64,000 nt of DNA. Source: Platerodrilus igneus (Eukaryota; Arthropoda; Insecta; Coleoptera; Lycidae). How positions within the stretch are numbered: the first letter of the stretch is position 1; every line of letters begins with the position of its first letter. Shown piece by piece: positions 33,801 to 42,337 of this stretch. The notes under the pieces are model-generated. The model worked only from the letters and a program-made list of their open reading frames with translations, was not told where the DNA came from and made no database searches. The stretch is from contig JARFIW010001750.1 in the NCBI GenBank assembly GCA_036346225.1, positions 2,666,001 to 2,730,000 on the forward strand, given 5' to 3'. A program made the position numbers and the translations under genes.

Positions 33801-36800
33801 TTAATATATTGTAATATTTTTTTTTAATATTAAATCATCGTTTTTGTGTAAAATGGGCCGGTCTTTCAAATTCCGAAGTCGGTTGTACGCTAGATGTAGA
33901 GGGTAAAAAATAATGGTTAATGAATTATAAAATAGTTTGTAACTAGCGCCTTCTATGACCAAAATCAATAATAGTATCATATTCTTTTTCTCTGTGCGTT
34001 TGTGTGTGTATGTTTGCCACCTTTGTAATGGTATATAAGTTGCAACTTCTAAATTGAGAATTTTGGGCTCGCTACCTTCTATCACAGGAAGAACTTATCT
34101 TCCTGTATTTCTATCTAAATGCGCCTTTTTATAAATGAACTAGCTCTGTATTTCTTCACCACGATTCTATTCAAAGCCTTGAAAGTTCTTTATCTCAGAA
34201 TTATGTTCTTGTAACTGTAAAACTAACAACCGCGCTCGAAATTATATATTTCGTACTGTAACTTCCGAATGCTCAAATTAAAACACAGGCTTTTTTGACA
34301 GTTTCTCAAGACTACAGAATTTACTTCGCTTGGTATAAGTACGGTTTGGGATTATATGGCTATTCCCAGTAAAGTAAATACTTTTAAGCAATATGAAATA
34401 GACCACTTACCCTTTGAATAATTTCAGTTTTAATTTTGATCTATTTCAATTTTATAATTATACAAATCTCCTTTTTTAATATCCCATAGGTACTTTAAAT
34501 TACTGACACTTTTCATACAACTGAACTATCACTGCTGACACTTCCTTTCTGATAGTTCTACAAGAATTACTTATAGGAAAATTAATTTTTACATCTTTAA
34601 AATCTGACACATGATAACTGTCAAATTAAAAATAATCTTGGGTACCCTTGTAATTCATTTGAACTATTTTGGTTCTACAAATTTAAATTACCAATCGCTC
34701 TATTAATTAACTTGACAAGAATAGTGCGGAGTATATTAGAAGCAGAGAAAGGATACAAGGAGACGTAGAAGTAGGTCTAGATTTGACTACTGCACACGTA
34801 TAGTGAAAGATGTACGCTGTGAGAATTTCAGGGAAATGTGTAGGTTAACTCAGAATATGAAATAATGGAGGTACGCATCTACCATTTCCAAGACTGAAGA
34901 CCTAATGATAATGATGGGTGTTTTGGTTACTGCGGTTTCTTGAGTTCCATGTGAATTGAAACAAATGTTGATGTGAACAATAATATTACTGATTTTTATC
35001 GGTGGTTTTCTTATTTGATTACGAAAATGTAAAATCCCCAAAGCTGGCTTTAGACAAATAGCGGCCCCAGGCAAAACGCATTTGGCGGCCTCCCGCTTGT
35101 ATCAATAAATAATAATTCTTGAAATATAAGAAATATAAAAGAATTGTCATAGTATTCAGTACATATTTGAAAGTAAAATTGAAGCAACTGTGATTTAGTA
35201 ACAATTTATTCTAATACAAATAATATTGATTATAATGATATTGATATAAAGTATTAAAATTTAACTTTTGTAGCCTTTTTGGTAGCAAAATCATTAATAA
35301 TTTTGGAAAAGTTTCGGGTAATGCTGTTTTCGATGGAAATCACAGATAGATTAACTAATCTATCTTGCGACATCGTGGAGCGCAAATATGTTTTAATCAA
35401 TTTTAATTTTGAGAAGCTTCGCTCTCCACTGGCCACTGCCACAGGAGTGGCAAGAAAAATCCGTAATGCTATGTATACATTGGGCATAATATCCATGAAC
35501 CTGTTCGCGCACACGTAACGCAAAACTCTCAGAGCCGTTCCGCCTTTCCTGCTCGCTCAGATACAGGAAATATTTTTGCCAAAGTTTTCAGTTCGGTTAA
35601 GAGGCTGGTCCCGTCAATATCACTTTGCACCCCATCAGAAAGCAGATGCTCCAGTTCTTTGCACCGTCGGAGTAAATCGGCATCACACATATCTTTTACT
35701 GCTGCCATGTCGTTCACAAAGCCAAACTTTGCAGAAAAGTTGTATAATTGGTCGAATCTTTGCCGTATCGACATACAAGCTTGATCCATTATTGCAGTAA
35801 AAAACTCGATTCGGTAGTTTTTCTTTAGGATCTTGTAATGTTTCATCTGTTGTCTCGTACGAAAATTGTATTTTCTTCTTTCTTTTTCGAATTGATGGGA
35901 CAGGTTGGGAAACAGCTTCTTCTTTAGTCATTTCCAGATCATCAATTTCCAGCTCCTTCGCTGTTATAATGGCAGATTTAAATCCATTTTCTTTGTACTT
36001 CACAAGGAATTCTTCAGTTTTCTTCAAAATTGATACCGCTACATCTATTTGAATATCTTTTGACTGCATCAGTTTGCTGATTACATTAATCTGCACTAGA
36101 ATGTCATACCAAATTATCAGCATTACTAAAAAACTTCATATTCTTAACCTGTATATTTCGCCAACTTGATACCGAATTGCCTTTACGCAGTCAACACGGT
36201 ATTCCCGGCGTGTTTCTATTAATGGTTTTACTGTCAACATACTTATATATTTTTCAAAATGTCCCATTTATTTGTTGAGCCAGCAAAAAGAACGTAAATT
36301 TGTTGAATGATTCCGAAAAACGTCTTCCCTTAACGAGACGACTTGGCCATATCACCTAACTCTAGATTTAAACTTTGGCATCCCTAAGGAAGAAAGAACG
36401 CTCTATTATTTTCTCTCAATATCTGAGCTTGAACACCATTTTTACAGCCACTCACATTCGCTCGGGGTATTCCAAGGCCAGTCAACTTTTGCTTAAACGC
36501 TTCTGCTAATCCGGCACCAGTACTTTTATTTACCTTTAGAAATCCGACAAAATGCTCTACAATATTCACACTACTGTTCGCAATGTTAACAAACCGAATA
36601 ACCATGGTCATTTGTTCATTGTGGCTAATGTCAGGAGTACGGTCGAGAATCATTGAGTAATATTTTGCAAGAAGTATTCTCCTTTTTATTTCTTCAAGCG
36701 TGTGGCTGCTGATCAAGTGTATAAATTCGTTTTGAATGCTTTTTCCCAAATAATTGTCATGAATTTCTTCGCTGGTTACTTGCCGCACATATTCCACATG

Positions 36801-39460
36801 ACTGGATCAAACGGCACCAAGAGCTCCACCAAACCCAAGTGTACCCAGTGTACCCTTTCTTTTTCTATCATTTCCTACGCTTTTCTATCAATCGTTTGAT
36901 TTTTGGTTAAGCGCATTCCTAGCTCGATCCATTGTTTTTGTGCTTCGAAATGGCACGCTGATGTTTCATGTTTACACAAATAAGAGGCAAGATTTTTCCA
37001 ATTGTTGGACCCAGCGCTTGCAAAGTTGTTTATTGAAGATCCAAATAGCTTGCAACAAAAACAATAGACGCGGTTTTTTTGCACTGAGTATACTAGCCAA
37101 CGCCGATCAAATTTTTCTTTGTTAGGTAAATGTCTAATATAATAGAAATCGGGAAAATGTCTTCGATCGTCAGGGTTTTTTAGATAATTGAAATTACGAA
37201 CTCTCTTAACTCCTATTTCAACCAAAAAATCACGCTGCTTCTAATCAATAAATTCCGGCCACATTCCGATATCAAATATACGATCATTACAGTCCGATAA
37301 AATTTCAGGATTTTGGACAACTGTAGACGCACCTGGTTCAATTGGAGCGTCTGTATTAATGGTGCCATGTTCATGTTGAATAGCTTCGTTTTTTTCTTCA
37401 TAATTTTCCGTAGGTGCAGCCGCTGGAGACTCTTCTTCCTTTACACTGCTTTTAAAATGTTTAAATATCGTACCTTTCTGAGATTCAATAAAAGCTTCCG
37501 CGTTTCTCTTGCGTTTACGCTTTTCAGCACCGGAATCACTTTTACTTCCCTTTCACTACTCATATTTTCAATATTTGAAATCGTTAACAAAAGGAATATT
37601 TTACTGCTGTTATGATCACATAACCTCACTCATCTAAAACTCGGTTCTAACTAACGGAAAAAACATAAGACGGGAAGGCAAAGCTACCGGCAATCTGGCT
37701 CGTTCTGACATCCGGTCGCTGAGTCATCCCGCGACCCGCACTGACATACATTTATTTTTATTTTTGTATTGTTTTATGACATGTTTTTTAAGAACTCATT
37801 TATGACTGCTGATTGCAATGAATCTTTAGAGAAAATATTCTGGTACACTGTTGCCTACATTCAGGTAGTTTTTTTGGCCAGAAAAAAATTATCAGGAACC
37901 ATATACGACTGGCATAGATCGTCTTAAAAAATTTAAGGGAAATGTGTAACTAGCCACTGATTGCTTATTGCAGTATTGTTCTCATTTCCTGGATTTGTTA
38001 AATGACAGTGAATAACTATTTTTATCGCGTTACATTCGGGTCAATACGGTGATAATAATAATCTGGTAATGTATTGGCGGCCCCCTAAATTTGACGGCGG
38101 TCGCCTTACTCGCCTGCCCATAAAGCCGGCTGTGAAAACCCCTATTGTTCTTCCGATTTATCTAAAAATGTACAAGATAATTTTTTTGGTGTCTTTACTT
38201 GTCCTATTTAAATATTCAGGAAATATTCATGTTAGTAAATTGTAAAGGACCCATTTTCTATAAGATTTTACGAGTATAATCTTACTAAAGCTCTGGAACT
38301 AGCTGAAATCGATAAATTTTATCTATTGACGAATGTATGCTTAATCAACGCGAGAGCGTTACAAAACAATCGTAAATCACGTGAACAAAAAAAGACAGGA
38401 CACATTTCAGTGATAAAATAAATGATATGACGTGATCTGAAAATAGCACGGGAAAATTGCCAGTGGCTCCATAACATTTGTAGCCAAGAATCGGCAAAAT
38501 TCTGAAAAATGTCCATGACACCACAATGCGTTACTGGTGATCTTGTGACGTCAGATTCCAGGAGACCTAGAATCTGAAGCGACACTGCTAAGACCTCTTG
38601 CCAATGTCAACTAGTCATATCGGTAACTGGTAAGTAGTCAGTTTTGAAGAACGATGATGTTGAATCTGATTAATTGCTACGAAACCGTTTATTATCGTTT
38701 TAGATATATTACATGTGCAGTTTTTTACTTGCAATTTTAAAACTTGTAAGGTCTTCCAATTACAAATTACTGTTTATGTTTGTGCTATGTTTAATGTCTA
38801 CCTTAATCGTTGCTATCTTTGAACTGTTATAAAATATTTATATGAGTCTAGACTATTTTTGTTATATATTGTAGTTTCTAAAATTTTAGAATAAACGAAA
38901 AATCTTGTTGGAATTATTTCTTTACGGATGTCCTAGACAAATACAGAAACTCCGTTTGGGTACAGATGAAACTGCATTGGTGGTGGAAAGCAAATAAACT
39001 ATTTAATTGGAAATTATGAGAAAACACGATGGTTTGACACTTTTTATCGAAGAGGACATGTACCTTTTGGAGGATTTTATTCATACTATGTATCTCATGA
39101 ACAAAACTGCTAACTCATTATGTCCGAATTGTAAAATTATGTCTCTATCTGCCAACGTAGATGCTATTAAAATTGATAAAGCTGACTTTAATAAATTAGA
39201 TCAGGTAAATAATGCTCTAAATGCATGCCAGTGCCTTTGTAAAATTATCGATTTCAGGCTGTAGTGACTAGTCAGTTTAATAATATGGGTTTTGCCTTCA
39301 CGCGAGCAACTTGGATGGAAATAGTGGAATGTGCTGATTATTACTGTGTATATGACGAGTACAACTTTGATTACGCATTGCAACACGTTTTTACAAGTTG
39401 TCTGAAGAATGCAGCTGCAATGACGTTAAACTCGCCAAGACTGGTCCATTTAGGAACATG
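20754..39460 (+). CDS. Mgat2: Mgat2-like gene (GnT-II), four visible exons, one frameshift, last exon missing
   Basis: The product resembles alpha-1,6-mannosyl-glycoprotein 2-beta-N-acetylglucosaminyltransferase, the Golgi enzyme that adds GlcNAc to the alpha-1,6 mannose arm in making complex N-glycans. Exons are 20754-21032, 21087-21328, 38890-39204 and 39258-39460. The order of features fits the family: short cytosolic tail, one membrane segment, stem, VVQVHNRIEYLKYLISSLR, SHDHFDEDIN, IYPNKYPGNDPRDC, HWWWKAN, LFIEEDMYLLEDF (the metal-binding EED), NNMGFAFTR and CVYDEYNFDYALQHV. All splice junctions are GT-AG and in phase. Exon 3 needs a 1-base shift near 38993-39007, and the His-His-Lys C-terminal region was not found. 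Several usually conserved residues differ (for example EEDM where EEDH is common). It may be a decaying paralogue, or a real gene with a sequence error. Confidence 0.85.
21087..21328 (+). CDS. Mgat2: Mgat2-like exon 2: start of the catalytic domain
   Basis: The exon follows TTTTCAG and begins VHNRIEYLKYLISSLRVA, continuing LLVFSHDHFDEDINKLIRS and FYPFSLQIYPNKYPGNDPRD. These correspond closely to the nucleotide-sugar-binding part of GnT-II. Its 242 bp leave two bases (CC) of a codon completed by the A at 38890, giving Pro. The donor is GTAAGT at 21329. Intron 1 is only 54 bp (21033-21086). Confidence 0.88.
21831..22427. repeat. (ATTTATC)n array, about 85 copies
   Basis: About 597 bp of essentially perfect 7-bp repeats with degenerate ATTTATT units at both edges. 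All three + strand frames stay open within the array because 7 is not a multiple of 3 and no unit phase makes a stop; the 218-codon frame repeating FIIYHLS is a by-product. The uniformity suggests recent expansion. Confidence 0.97.
22553..23090 (+). pseudogene. LINE 3' fragment: tail unit and RT C-terminal remnant
   Basis: It opens with the tail block (CGGCAAATGTCCAAGTGG, CACTGAATATCGG), then DNA for a TVGEADRKKIEAFE-like stretch, a GRGxPRLDNCTQIVKDV-like end and GTTAGCTCAGAATAG. It stops at an ACTGAAGACGAAAG end. This is the same family as the copies at 1487-8410 and 27525-33005, and it is heavily 5'-truncated. Confidence 0.75.
23091..24102. other. no gene recognised
   Basis: AT-rich intron DNA. 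No frames, repeats or motifs of note were seen. Confidence 0.45.
24103..24152. repeat. (TA)n microsatellite
   Basis: About 25 perfect TA units just before the palindromic element at 24184-24650. Two further tracts lie at 24647-24679 and 24806-24846. Confidence 0.95.
24184..24650. mobile_element. TIR element of about 467 bp between TA tracts
   Basis: The arms 24184-24297 and 24539-24650 are near-perfect inverted copies, starting TAAACTTTTAATTGTGATGT and ending at the shared block GCATTAAATTTATGCC. The roughly 240-bp centre is unique and AT-rich. There is no coding sequence. Each arm contains GGCATAAATTTAATGCC-GAAACG, a hairpin followed by GAAA like the stem II side of a hammerhead, but the CTGATGA box is not intact. 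Confidence 0.85.
24851..25974. other. no gene recognised
   Basis: AT-rich intron DNA without supported features. An 80-codon minus-strand frame (25181-25423) has no family match that I can see. Confidence 0.45.
25977..26281 (-). mobile_element. internally deleted mariner
   Basis: The ends are inverted repeats (CGAGGGTCGTTCAATAAGTC and, inverted, CGAGAGTCGTTCAATAAGTC) flanked by TA (25975-25976 and 26282-26283). On the minus strand the interior encodes a piece of mariner transposase: LLQHPPYSPDLSPSNFFLFP, with the third catalytic Asp in SPDL, then LGGQRFTSNEKVIAQTNAYF. One internal stop is visible and the first two-thirds of the gene is deleted. It is non-autonomous. Confidence 0.9.
26440..26645 (+). 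repeat. dispersed repeat, copy A
   Basis: Inverted similarity to 33850-34070. Shared blocks include AGAGAAAAAGAATGTGATAC, GGTCATAGAAGGCGCTA and TCTACATCTAACGCACAACC (with substitutions). It sits near the deleted mariner in copy A and next to a palindrome in copy B. Confidence 0.75.
26857..26968. repeat. perfect-looking hairpin about 110 bp long
   Basis: Inverted arms around TTAATGAAGGCGATTAATAA on the left and TTATTAATCGCCTATTAAC on the right, with a loop containing GAACGAGCGAAGCGAGTGAG. Confidence 0.75.
26983..27322. mobile_element. short-TIR element of about 340 bp
   Basis: Ends TTTTTCGTCGACCG and CGGTCGACGAAAAA are exact inverted repeats. No coding sequence; probably a MITE. The target duplication is unclear. 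Confidence 0.55.
27370..27513. mobile_element. 144-bp element with 20-bp inverted ends
   Basis: AATGCCGCGTCATAGTGACT at 27370-27389 and its inverse at 27494-27513 differ at one position. No coding sequence. Confidence 0.65.
27525..28003 (-). pseudogene. repeated RT C-terminal segment and 3' end of the LINE
   Basis: On the minus strand this encodes a second, diverged version of the RT C-terminal region: a block like CxKTTNIETRRKLLKPYVWS, the E-A-D-R-K region, and a CRLVQNRKQ-like end. It ends with GGACTGAAGACCTAATGATG and further ATG units. Its partner is the main RT C-terminal region at 28691-29140. Confidence 0.75.
28004..28690 (-). repeat. two LINE tail units in tandem
   Basis: Unit A (28690 to about 28343) and unit B (28343 to about 28004), read on the minus strand, each carry a coding-end block, GACGAAAAAATAA-like DNA, GGCTGCTTA...CCCCTTCAC and AATAGGG. 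This matches the layout at 7041-7904 on the + strand. Confidence 0.75.
28691..29420 (-). pseudogene. LINE RT catalytic palm to C-terminal part
   Basis: The frame 29109-29381 contains FYSYIEEAMNTVKCRKTFGI, then MLRLADDIVVLASSKEEVEA with the catalytic Ala-Asp-Asp, then LTERYGMKINKKK. Downstream on the same strand, with frame changes, lie FCYLGSQIT-like, LLKTYVWSTVLYGCETWTVG-like and GRPRLDYCTQIVKDVG-like blocks. The catalytic residues are intact, but the upstream RT is separated by the mariner-type insertion. Confidence 0.85.
29437..30698 (+). mobile_element. mariner-superfamily element inserted in the LINE
   Basis: The ends are inverted repeats (AAGGGTGTCTCAG and, inverted, AAGGGTGCTGTCTCAG) with TA on both sides (29435-29436 and 30699-30700). 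LINE sequence continues across the insertion. The element is 1262 bp, full length for the superfamily, and carries one broken transposase on the + strand. Confidence 0.9.
29551..30627 (+). pseudogene. mariner-superfamily transposase, about 350 codons, broken
   Basis: It begins MNLFTGPQRAFCVRAFYKNN, with a helix-turn-helix region (NLIKHWVCKFEETGNT) and a second one after a TAG stop at 29824-29826. The catalytic domain follows: NIWFSDESNFHING (first Asp), LVVWAAIS, IFFQQDGATFHVTN (second Asp), then after a frameshift DINWPPRSPDLTLADFFLWG (third acidic residue, Asp in SPDL). By my count, which the frameshift makes approximate, the last two acidic residues lie about 37 apart. Damage seen: one in-frame stop, one frameshift near 30325 and another near 30470. 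The last frame ends at HLQTIVFHK. Confidence 0.88.
30701..31347 (-). pseudogene. LINE RT fingers region
   Basis: The frame 30952-31347 reads GGNVIIENVEKIARWQEYIG, a LTSLKNCKAPGTDKVQAETL block and IIVTIPKKKDADRSENFRTI, the early RT motifs of LINEs. After that, in other frames, come FGFRRS.GTCEAILALR and VYIGFVDLEK-like DNA up to the mariner-type insertion at 30698. The first catalytic Asp region (F-V-D-L) is in this part. Confidence 0.82.
31348..32648 (-). pseudogene. LINE AP endonuclease domain and linker
   Basis: The minus-strand frame starting at 32648 (MMAFSGVKDSGVKIVHHSDS) reaches ILRVGGWNVRSMKQVGKLEN (N-V-R-S, the metal/DNA-binding start of AP endonucleases), then LALDIVGISKVQWPEAGDFW. 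A frameshift at about 32262 leads to VNTVIIQVYMPTS. Further pieces lie to about 31800, including the DYILVRQRF-like and D-x-D-H-N end. Linker blocks with WxxMAARDILGYTQKENKKP follow at 31480-31680. The expected E-T residues are replaced by S-K-V in this copy. It belongs to the group annotated in insects as craniofacial development protein 2-like. Confidence 0.85.
32649..33005 (-). promoter_or_regulatory. LINE 5' leader
   Basis: GC-richer DNA directly upstream of the endonuclease ATG on the minus strand. It probably carries the internal promoter of the LINE. A 92-codon frame here (32731-33009, minus) is read as leader, not as a separate gene. Confidence 0.5.
33169..33842. mobile_element. 674-bp foldback palindrome
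   Basis: The left arm (33169-33490) and right arm (about 33511-33842) are inverted copies over more than 300 bp, beginning ACGATGATTTAATATT and sharing AACGCGACGAAGTTATGATA and AAAAAGTGACATTT at the centre. The right arm carries an extra piece at about 33710-33755. The near-symmetrical structure with a short centre is typical of foldback MITEs. No coding sequence. Confidence 0.85.
33850..34070 (-). repeat. dispersed repeat, copy B
   Basis: Inverted relative to 26440-26645 and directly next to the foldback palindrome. Shared blocks include GTCGGTTGT.CG.TAGATGTA, TAGCGCCTTCTATGACC and GTATCATATTCTTTTTCTCT. Confidence 0.75.
34071..34714. other. no gene recognised
   Basis: AT-rich intron DNA; nothing supported. 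Confidence 0.45.
34715..34915 (+). pseudogene. LINE 3' terminal fragment
   Basis: DNA for the last codons of the LINE (SRFDYCTRIVKDVRCENFRE, then MCRLTQN) and the terminal AGACTGAAGACCTAATGATA with an ATG-like tail. Only the last 200 bp of the element is present: strong 5' truncation. Confidence 0.82.
35039..38134 (-). mobile_element. hAT element, 3.1 kb, with 8-bp target duplications
   Basis: The ends CAAAGCTGGCTTTA (35039) and, inverted, CACAGCCGGCTTTA (38134) are imperfect inverted repeats. AAAATCCC (35031-35038) and AAAACCCC (38135-38142) flank the element, 7 of 8 identical; 8 bp is the hAT signature. GC-rich GGCGGCC-containing DNA lies just inside both ends. It carries one broken transposase on the minus strand. 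Confidence 0.88.
35254..37563 (-). pseudogene. hAT transposase, ZMYM/TTF-finger type, broken
   Basis: Read on the minus strand from 37563 (MSSERE), an N-terminal part needs frame changes. The frame 36875-37225 has the TTF-type finger region: FNYLKNPDDRRHFPDFYYIR, RRWLVYS and VYCFCCKLFGSS (Cys cluster), with CKHETSACHF (Cys/His). Next, 36384-36797 has IHDNYLGKSIQNEFIHLISS and SMILDRTPDISHNEQMTMVI, including the D of the catalytic core, and C-K-N-G. Last, 35254-35523 has the C-terminal dimerisation motif RIFLATPVAVASGERSFSKL, then KTYLRSTMSQDRLVNLSVIS. At least three frame breaks are present. Similar proteins are often annotated as zinc finger MYM-type protein 1-like; the terminal repeats here show it is a transposon. 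Confidence 0.88.
38143..38889. other. no gene recognised; end of intron 2
   Basis: Intron DNA leading to the acceptor TTTTAG at 38889. An 88-codon minus-strand frame (38319-38585) shows no known domain. Confidence 0.45.
38890..39204 (+). CDS. Mgat2: Mgat2-like exon 3: HWWWK and EED motifs, with frameshift
   Basis: After TTTTAG, the split Pro codon is completed and the frame reads NEKSCWN...KYR...KLHWWWKANKLF, matching the C-N...YR...HWWWKAN block of GnT-II. The frame then fails; one base further on it reads LEIMRKHDGLTLFIEEDMYL, the conserved region with the catalytic Glu-Glu-Asp. The exon is 315 bp where 316 would keep phase, so a single-base deletion between about 38993 and 39007 explains it. 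CPNCKIMSLSANV follows. The exon ends CAG|GTAAAT in phase 0. Confidence 0.82.
39258..39460 (+). CDS. Mgat2: Mgat2-like exon 4: NMGFAFTR and YDEYNFD motifs
   Basis: The exon follows ATTTCAG and reads AVVTSQFNNMGFAFTRATWM, then CVYDEYNFDYALQHV, TSCLKN and PRLVHLGT, matching the late catalytic part of GnT-II. It ends TG|GTATTT, which would split the conserved Cys codon of the H-x-G-x-C motif. Intron 3 is 53 bp (39205-39257). No downstream exon with the expected Cys-Gly...His-His-Lys sequence was recognised. The nearest possible acceptor (about 39530) leads to stops in all three frames. Confidence 0.8.
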
Positions 39461-40007
39461 GTATTTTTGTTTGTTTACTTATATCGTCTCCTTAAAACGA
39501 AAAATTCGTGCTATTTTTTACATTTTCAGAAAATTAAGTAATTAGGTTTGGCAATGTTGGTTGTTTGCCAAAATAACTTGCGTGATATGATTTATTATAG
39601 ATGTTACGGTATTCTGTGCTGACAAGAAAAAAAATAACGTACGCAACGAAAATAGTTCACACCGAGTATTGCAATAAAAAAAAGTCGTCGAGTGAGGTGA
39701 CGCAAAAATAGAAGCAGAAGAAAACCTCACGAGAGAAAATTTATTTACAAAACTTTTAATAAAAAAACAGGTTACAAAAATGAAAACCAACTCGCAGAGG
39801 AAACAATATTATCCAACATATCCCGGTGGATTTACCCAGTTCAAAAATCTTCGCGAAAATAATTAATATCCTGTTTAGTCACCTTAAACTAATTTTAACC
39901 TGAATTCTAGTATTCACATAAAACAGAAATTAAAGAAATATTTTATGAATTGTTCTCAGTCACTTGTTTTATACAATTTCTTAAATACTTTATATTCACA
40001 TAAATCA

Positions 40008-40047
<40 letters not shown>

Positions 40048-42009
40048 CTGCGGTTTGGGTACCTTTAGTTTTTAAACTTTTAACATCGCCCGTGTCAAAA
40101 AAATAATTTTCAAAAAAACATTCCTTACCCGCTTGATTTCCTGCTTCAAGAATCGTCAGCAGCTTCCCTGGCTAGCTCAGCTGTGCCTCTTCTCGGATAC
40201 CTAAATTTACAATCATTCTTCCTTCCCACTCGCACACCATTCAATAAAATCACCAAATAATACAACAATCATACAATCTTTTATTTACCGCTATTTACAG
40301 ACGAATTATTCACAGGTATAAACAGTTTGGTACACTAATTACACTCAATAAGTGATATGTTTTAAAGTCCTTATTTTAAATTATTATTTGCAAACACATT
40401 TAATACAATATGAGTAGATGGGTCCCAAATAATACCCTAAATTTATTGTACACTGGAGTATGGTGAGCTCATAATAACCCAGTTTATGAATGTATGCCTT
40501 TTACCTTGCATAAAATTAATACAAAATTAATAGACCCGTTTACCCTTAACAATCCAATTTATATTCATAATGAAATTTAGTAAGTTTTAAATACATCCTT
40601 TTTCAATATTTTTAAATATCCCCAATAATTGTCCAGTACACGTATCTTTTCCGATACGTTATATAACCACAAATAACCCCAATATTCACTCACACATCAC
40701 CAAATAATACAAAAGTTTATCAGATAACAGAAATTTTAAATAAGTTACCTGGAGAATGCTTCAGGCCTCCATCCCTTCGACGATGCTCACCAGAACCCTT
40801 TGGTTTCGTGACTATGCGCTTTGATACTCCACATATTCACAGATGATAACCCCAATATTTACCAAGCGCCTTGCTTCAAAATACCATTCCATCACAGCAT
40901 ACAAACTCACATATATTATACTTCTGTCTATTGATTTACTAGCTTGGTATGGTAGTAGTTGGACTTCTGTTAATTTAATTCACTACACGTATCTCACGTT
41001 AATAACTATCAGGCCACAACTACCAAGTACAAGTGCTAGCACCACATTTACTGTATTATGAATATTTTTAATACTCACAAGAACTCTACTAATACGTCGG
41101 TCTAACGTTGTAACGTAGTATAAAACGATGAGAATACAAATAGAGCTCTCCTAATTCTTCTAGAGTATTTATATTCCTCAAAATGCTATCCCCAGGACAC
41201 ACTTCACGCGAAAAACTTATTTTCAAATAACAATTCTGCAAATTTTGATATAACCGACTTCAAGATTCCAAAAATTCACTCCGTGAACGCGCCATATGTT
41301 CCGAAATCGCTTCCACCTGTCGTATGTTCGTACGTTTGTAAAACTATCCGTTCCCAACCAATGATACTATTCTGTGTCGTCATAAAACCCCGCCTGTACT
41401 ATTTTATCTCTGTCTTATGCATATTTGCTGTTGCGTTTCAAACCCCACTTGAGTTATAGAAAATCGATATTGCTAACAGCTTCTCATCACTCCACGTGGA
41501 TTAGTACGTGCGTTTCGAATACCAATGCTTTTATATCCGTCTCTATCTGTAGCATATAAGCGATCGTGCATCTCCCCTGCTCTTTAAGAACTTTGTTAGT
41601 TTGTTATTCGAATCAACTGACGGTTGAAAACTATTTTCTATGAAGTCCTGCTTTATTATGCTGATATTTCGAAGAATGTAACTTTTAAAAATGCAGTTGT
41701 TCTTAATTATAGACCGTTTAAAACAACAATTCTTGGAGTTTATATTTCACCGTATCCGATAAAACTGACGTTCTTGTTTGTCACCAAGAAACCTTTTGCC
41801 TTGAGATTATTGATTTTCTTTACCCTGGTGGGTTTCTAATACTTTTACATGTTGAATTAAAATAAATTAAATTAATTATGCATTTCTATTTGTTTTTAAA
41901 ACTGTGTACCTTTATGTACTTCTAACCTTTCAATCATTAATTATAAAAATACGTCAATACATGTCCGTTTAGATTAAATAAATTAAATAAATTTTGCACG
42001 TAAATAATT

Positions 42010-42011
<2 letters not shown>
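39461..42011. other. no coding region recognised
   Basis: This covers sequence after the last recognised Mgat2-like exon, including a donor at 39461. A (TA)n tract is at 40012-40044, followed by TTGCTGCGG, the same type of junction seen at 46670, 48581 and 50427. The part 40045-41600 is C-rich relative to G on the + strand and may be old LTR-element DNA, but I recognise no gag or pol. Short frames at 39542-39790, 40843-41061 and 41624-41839 are not supported. Confidence 0.4.
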
Positions 42012-42043
<32 letters not shown>

Positions 42044-42045
<2 letters not shown>

Positions 42046-42335
42046 GAAGTGTTAGTAATAGCTAAAAGGGTATAAAGATTATTTTGTTTGATGGTTGGTG
42101 TAGTGACCATCTACCTATCACTGAACCCACGGTAGGTAGGTGTGGATACCCTGAGAAGGCGAGTTTCAATAGTCGAGGCATATTCATATCGTTTTGTTTT
42201 GTAGACCGACCAAACTTAGTTAAAGCACGAAATATAAGAGTCAAAAGTTTCACACTGTCAAGTATAAAAAATTGTAAATAAATAAACCACAGTTTAAAGT
42301 AATTATCATATAAAAAAGGGGGGTGAGCATAAGAA
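42044..42335 (+). repeat. 5' LTR
   Basis: Nearly identical to 46327-46625, starting ATGAAGTGTTAGTAATAGCT and ending GAGCATAAGAA. The main difference is a shorter G run (six against eleven). High identity points to a recent insertion. Exact ends are uncertain because both sides are AT-rich. Confidence 0.88.
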
Positions 42336-42337
42336 GG

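Larger units (their letters stand above)
21329..38889 (+). other. Mgat2: Mgat2-like intron 2, 17.56 kb, filled with transposons
   Basis: It starts GTAAGT and ends TTTTAG, with exon phases agreeing across it. The other two introns are about 54 bp, so its size comes from insertions: a heptamer array, LINE pieces in both orientations, two mariner-type elements, foldback elements, TA microsatellites and a hAT. Confidence 0.82.

Noticed and set aside
39530..39600. Continuation of the Mgat2-like gene after the acceptor at about 39530
   Set aside because: All three frames meet stops within 20 bases of the acceptor, and the joined Cys codon would become a stop.
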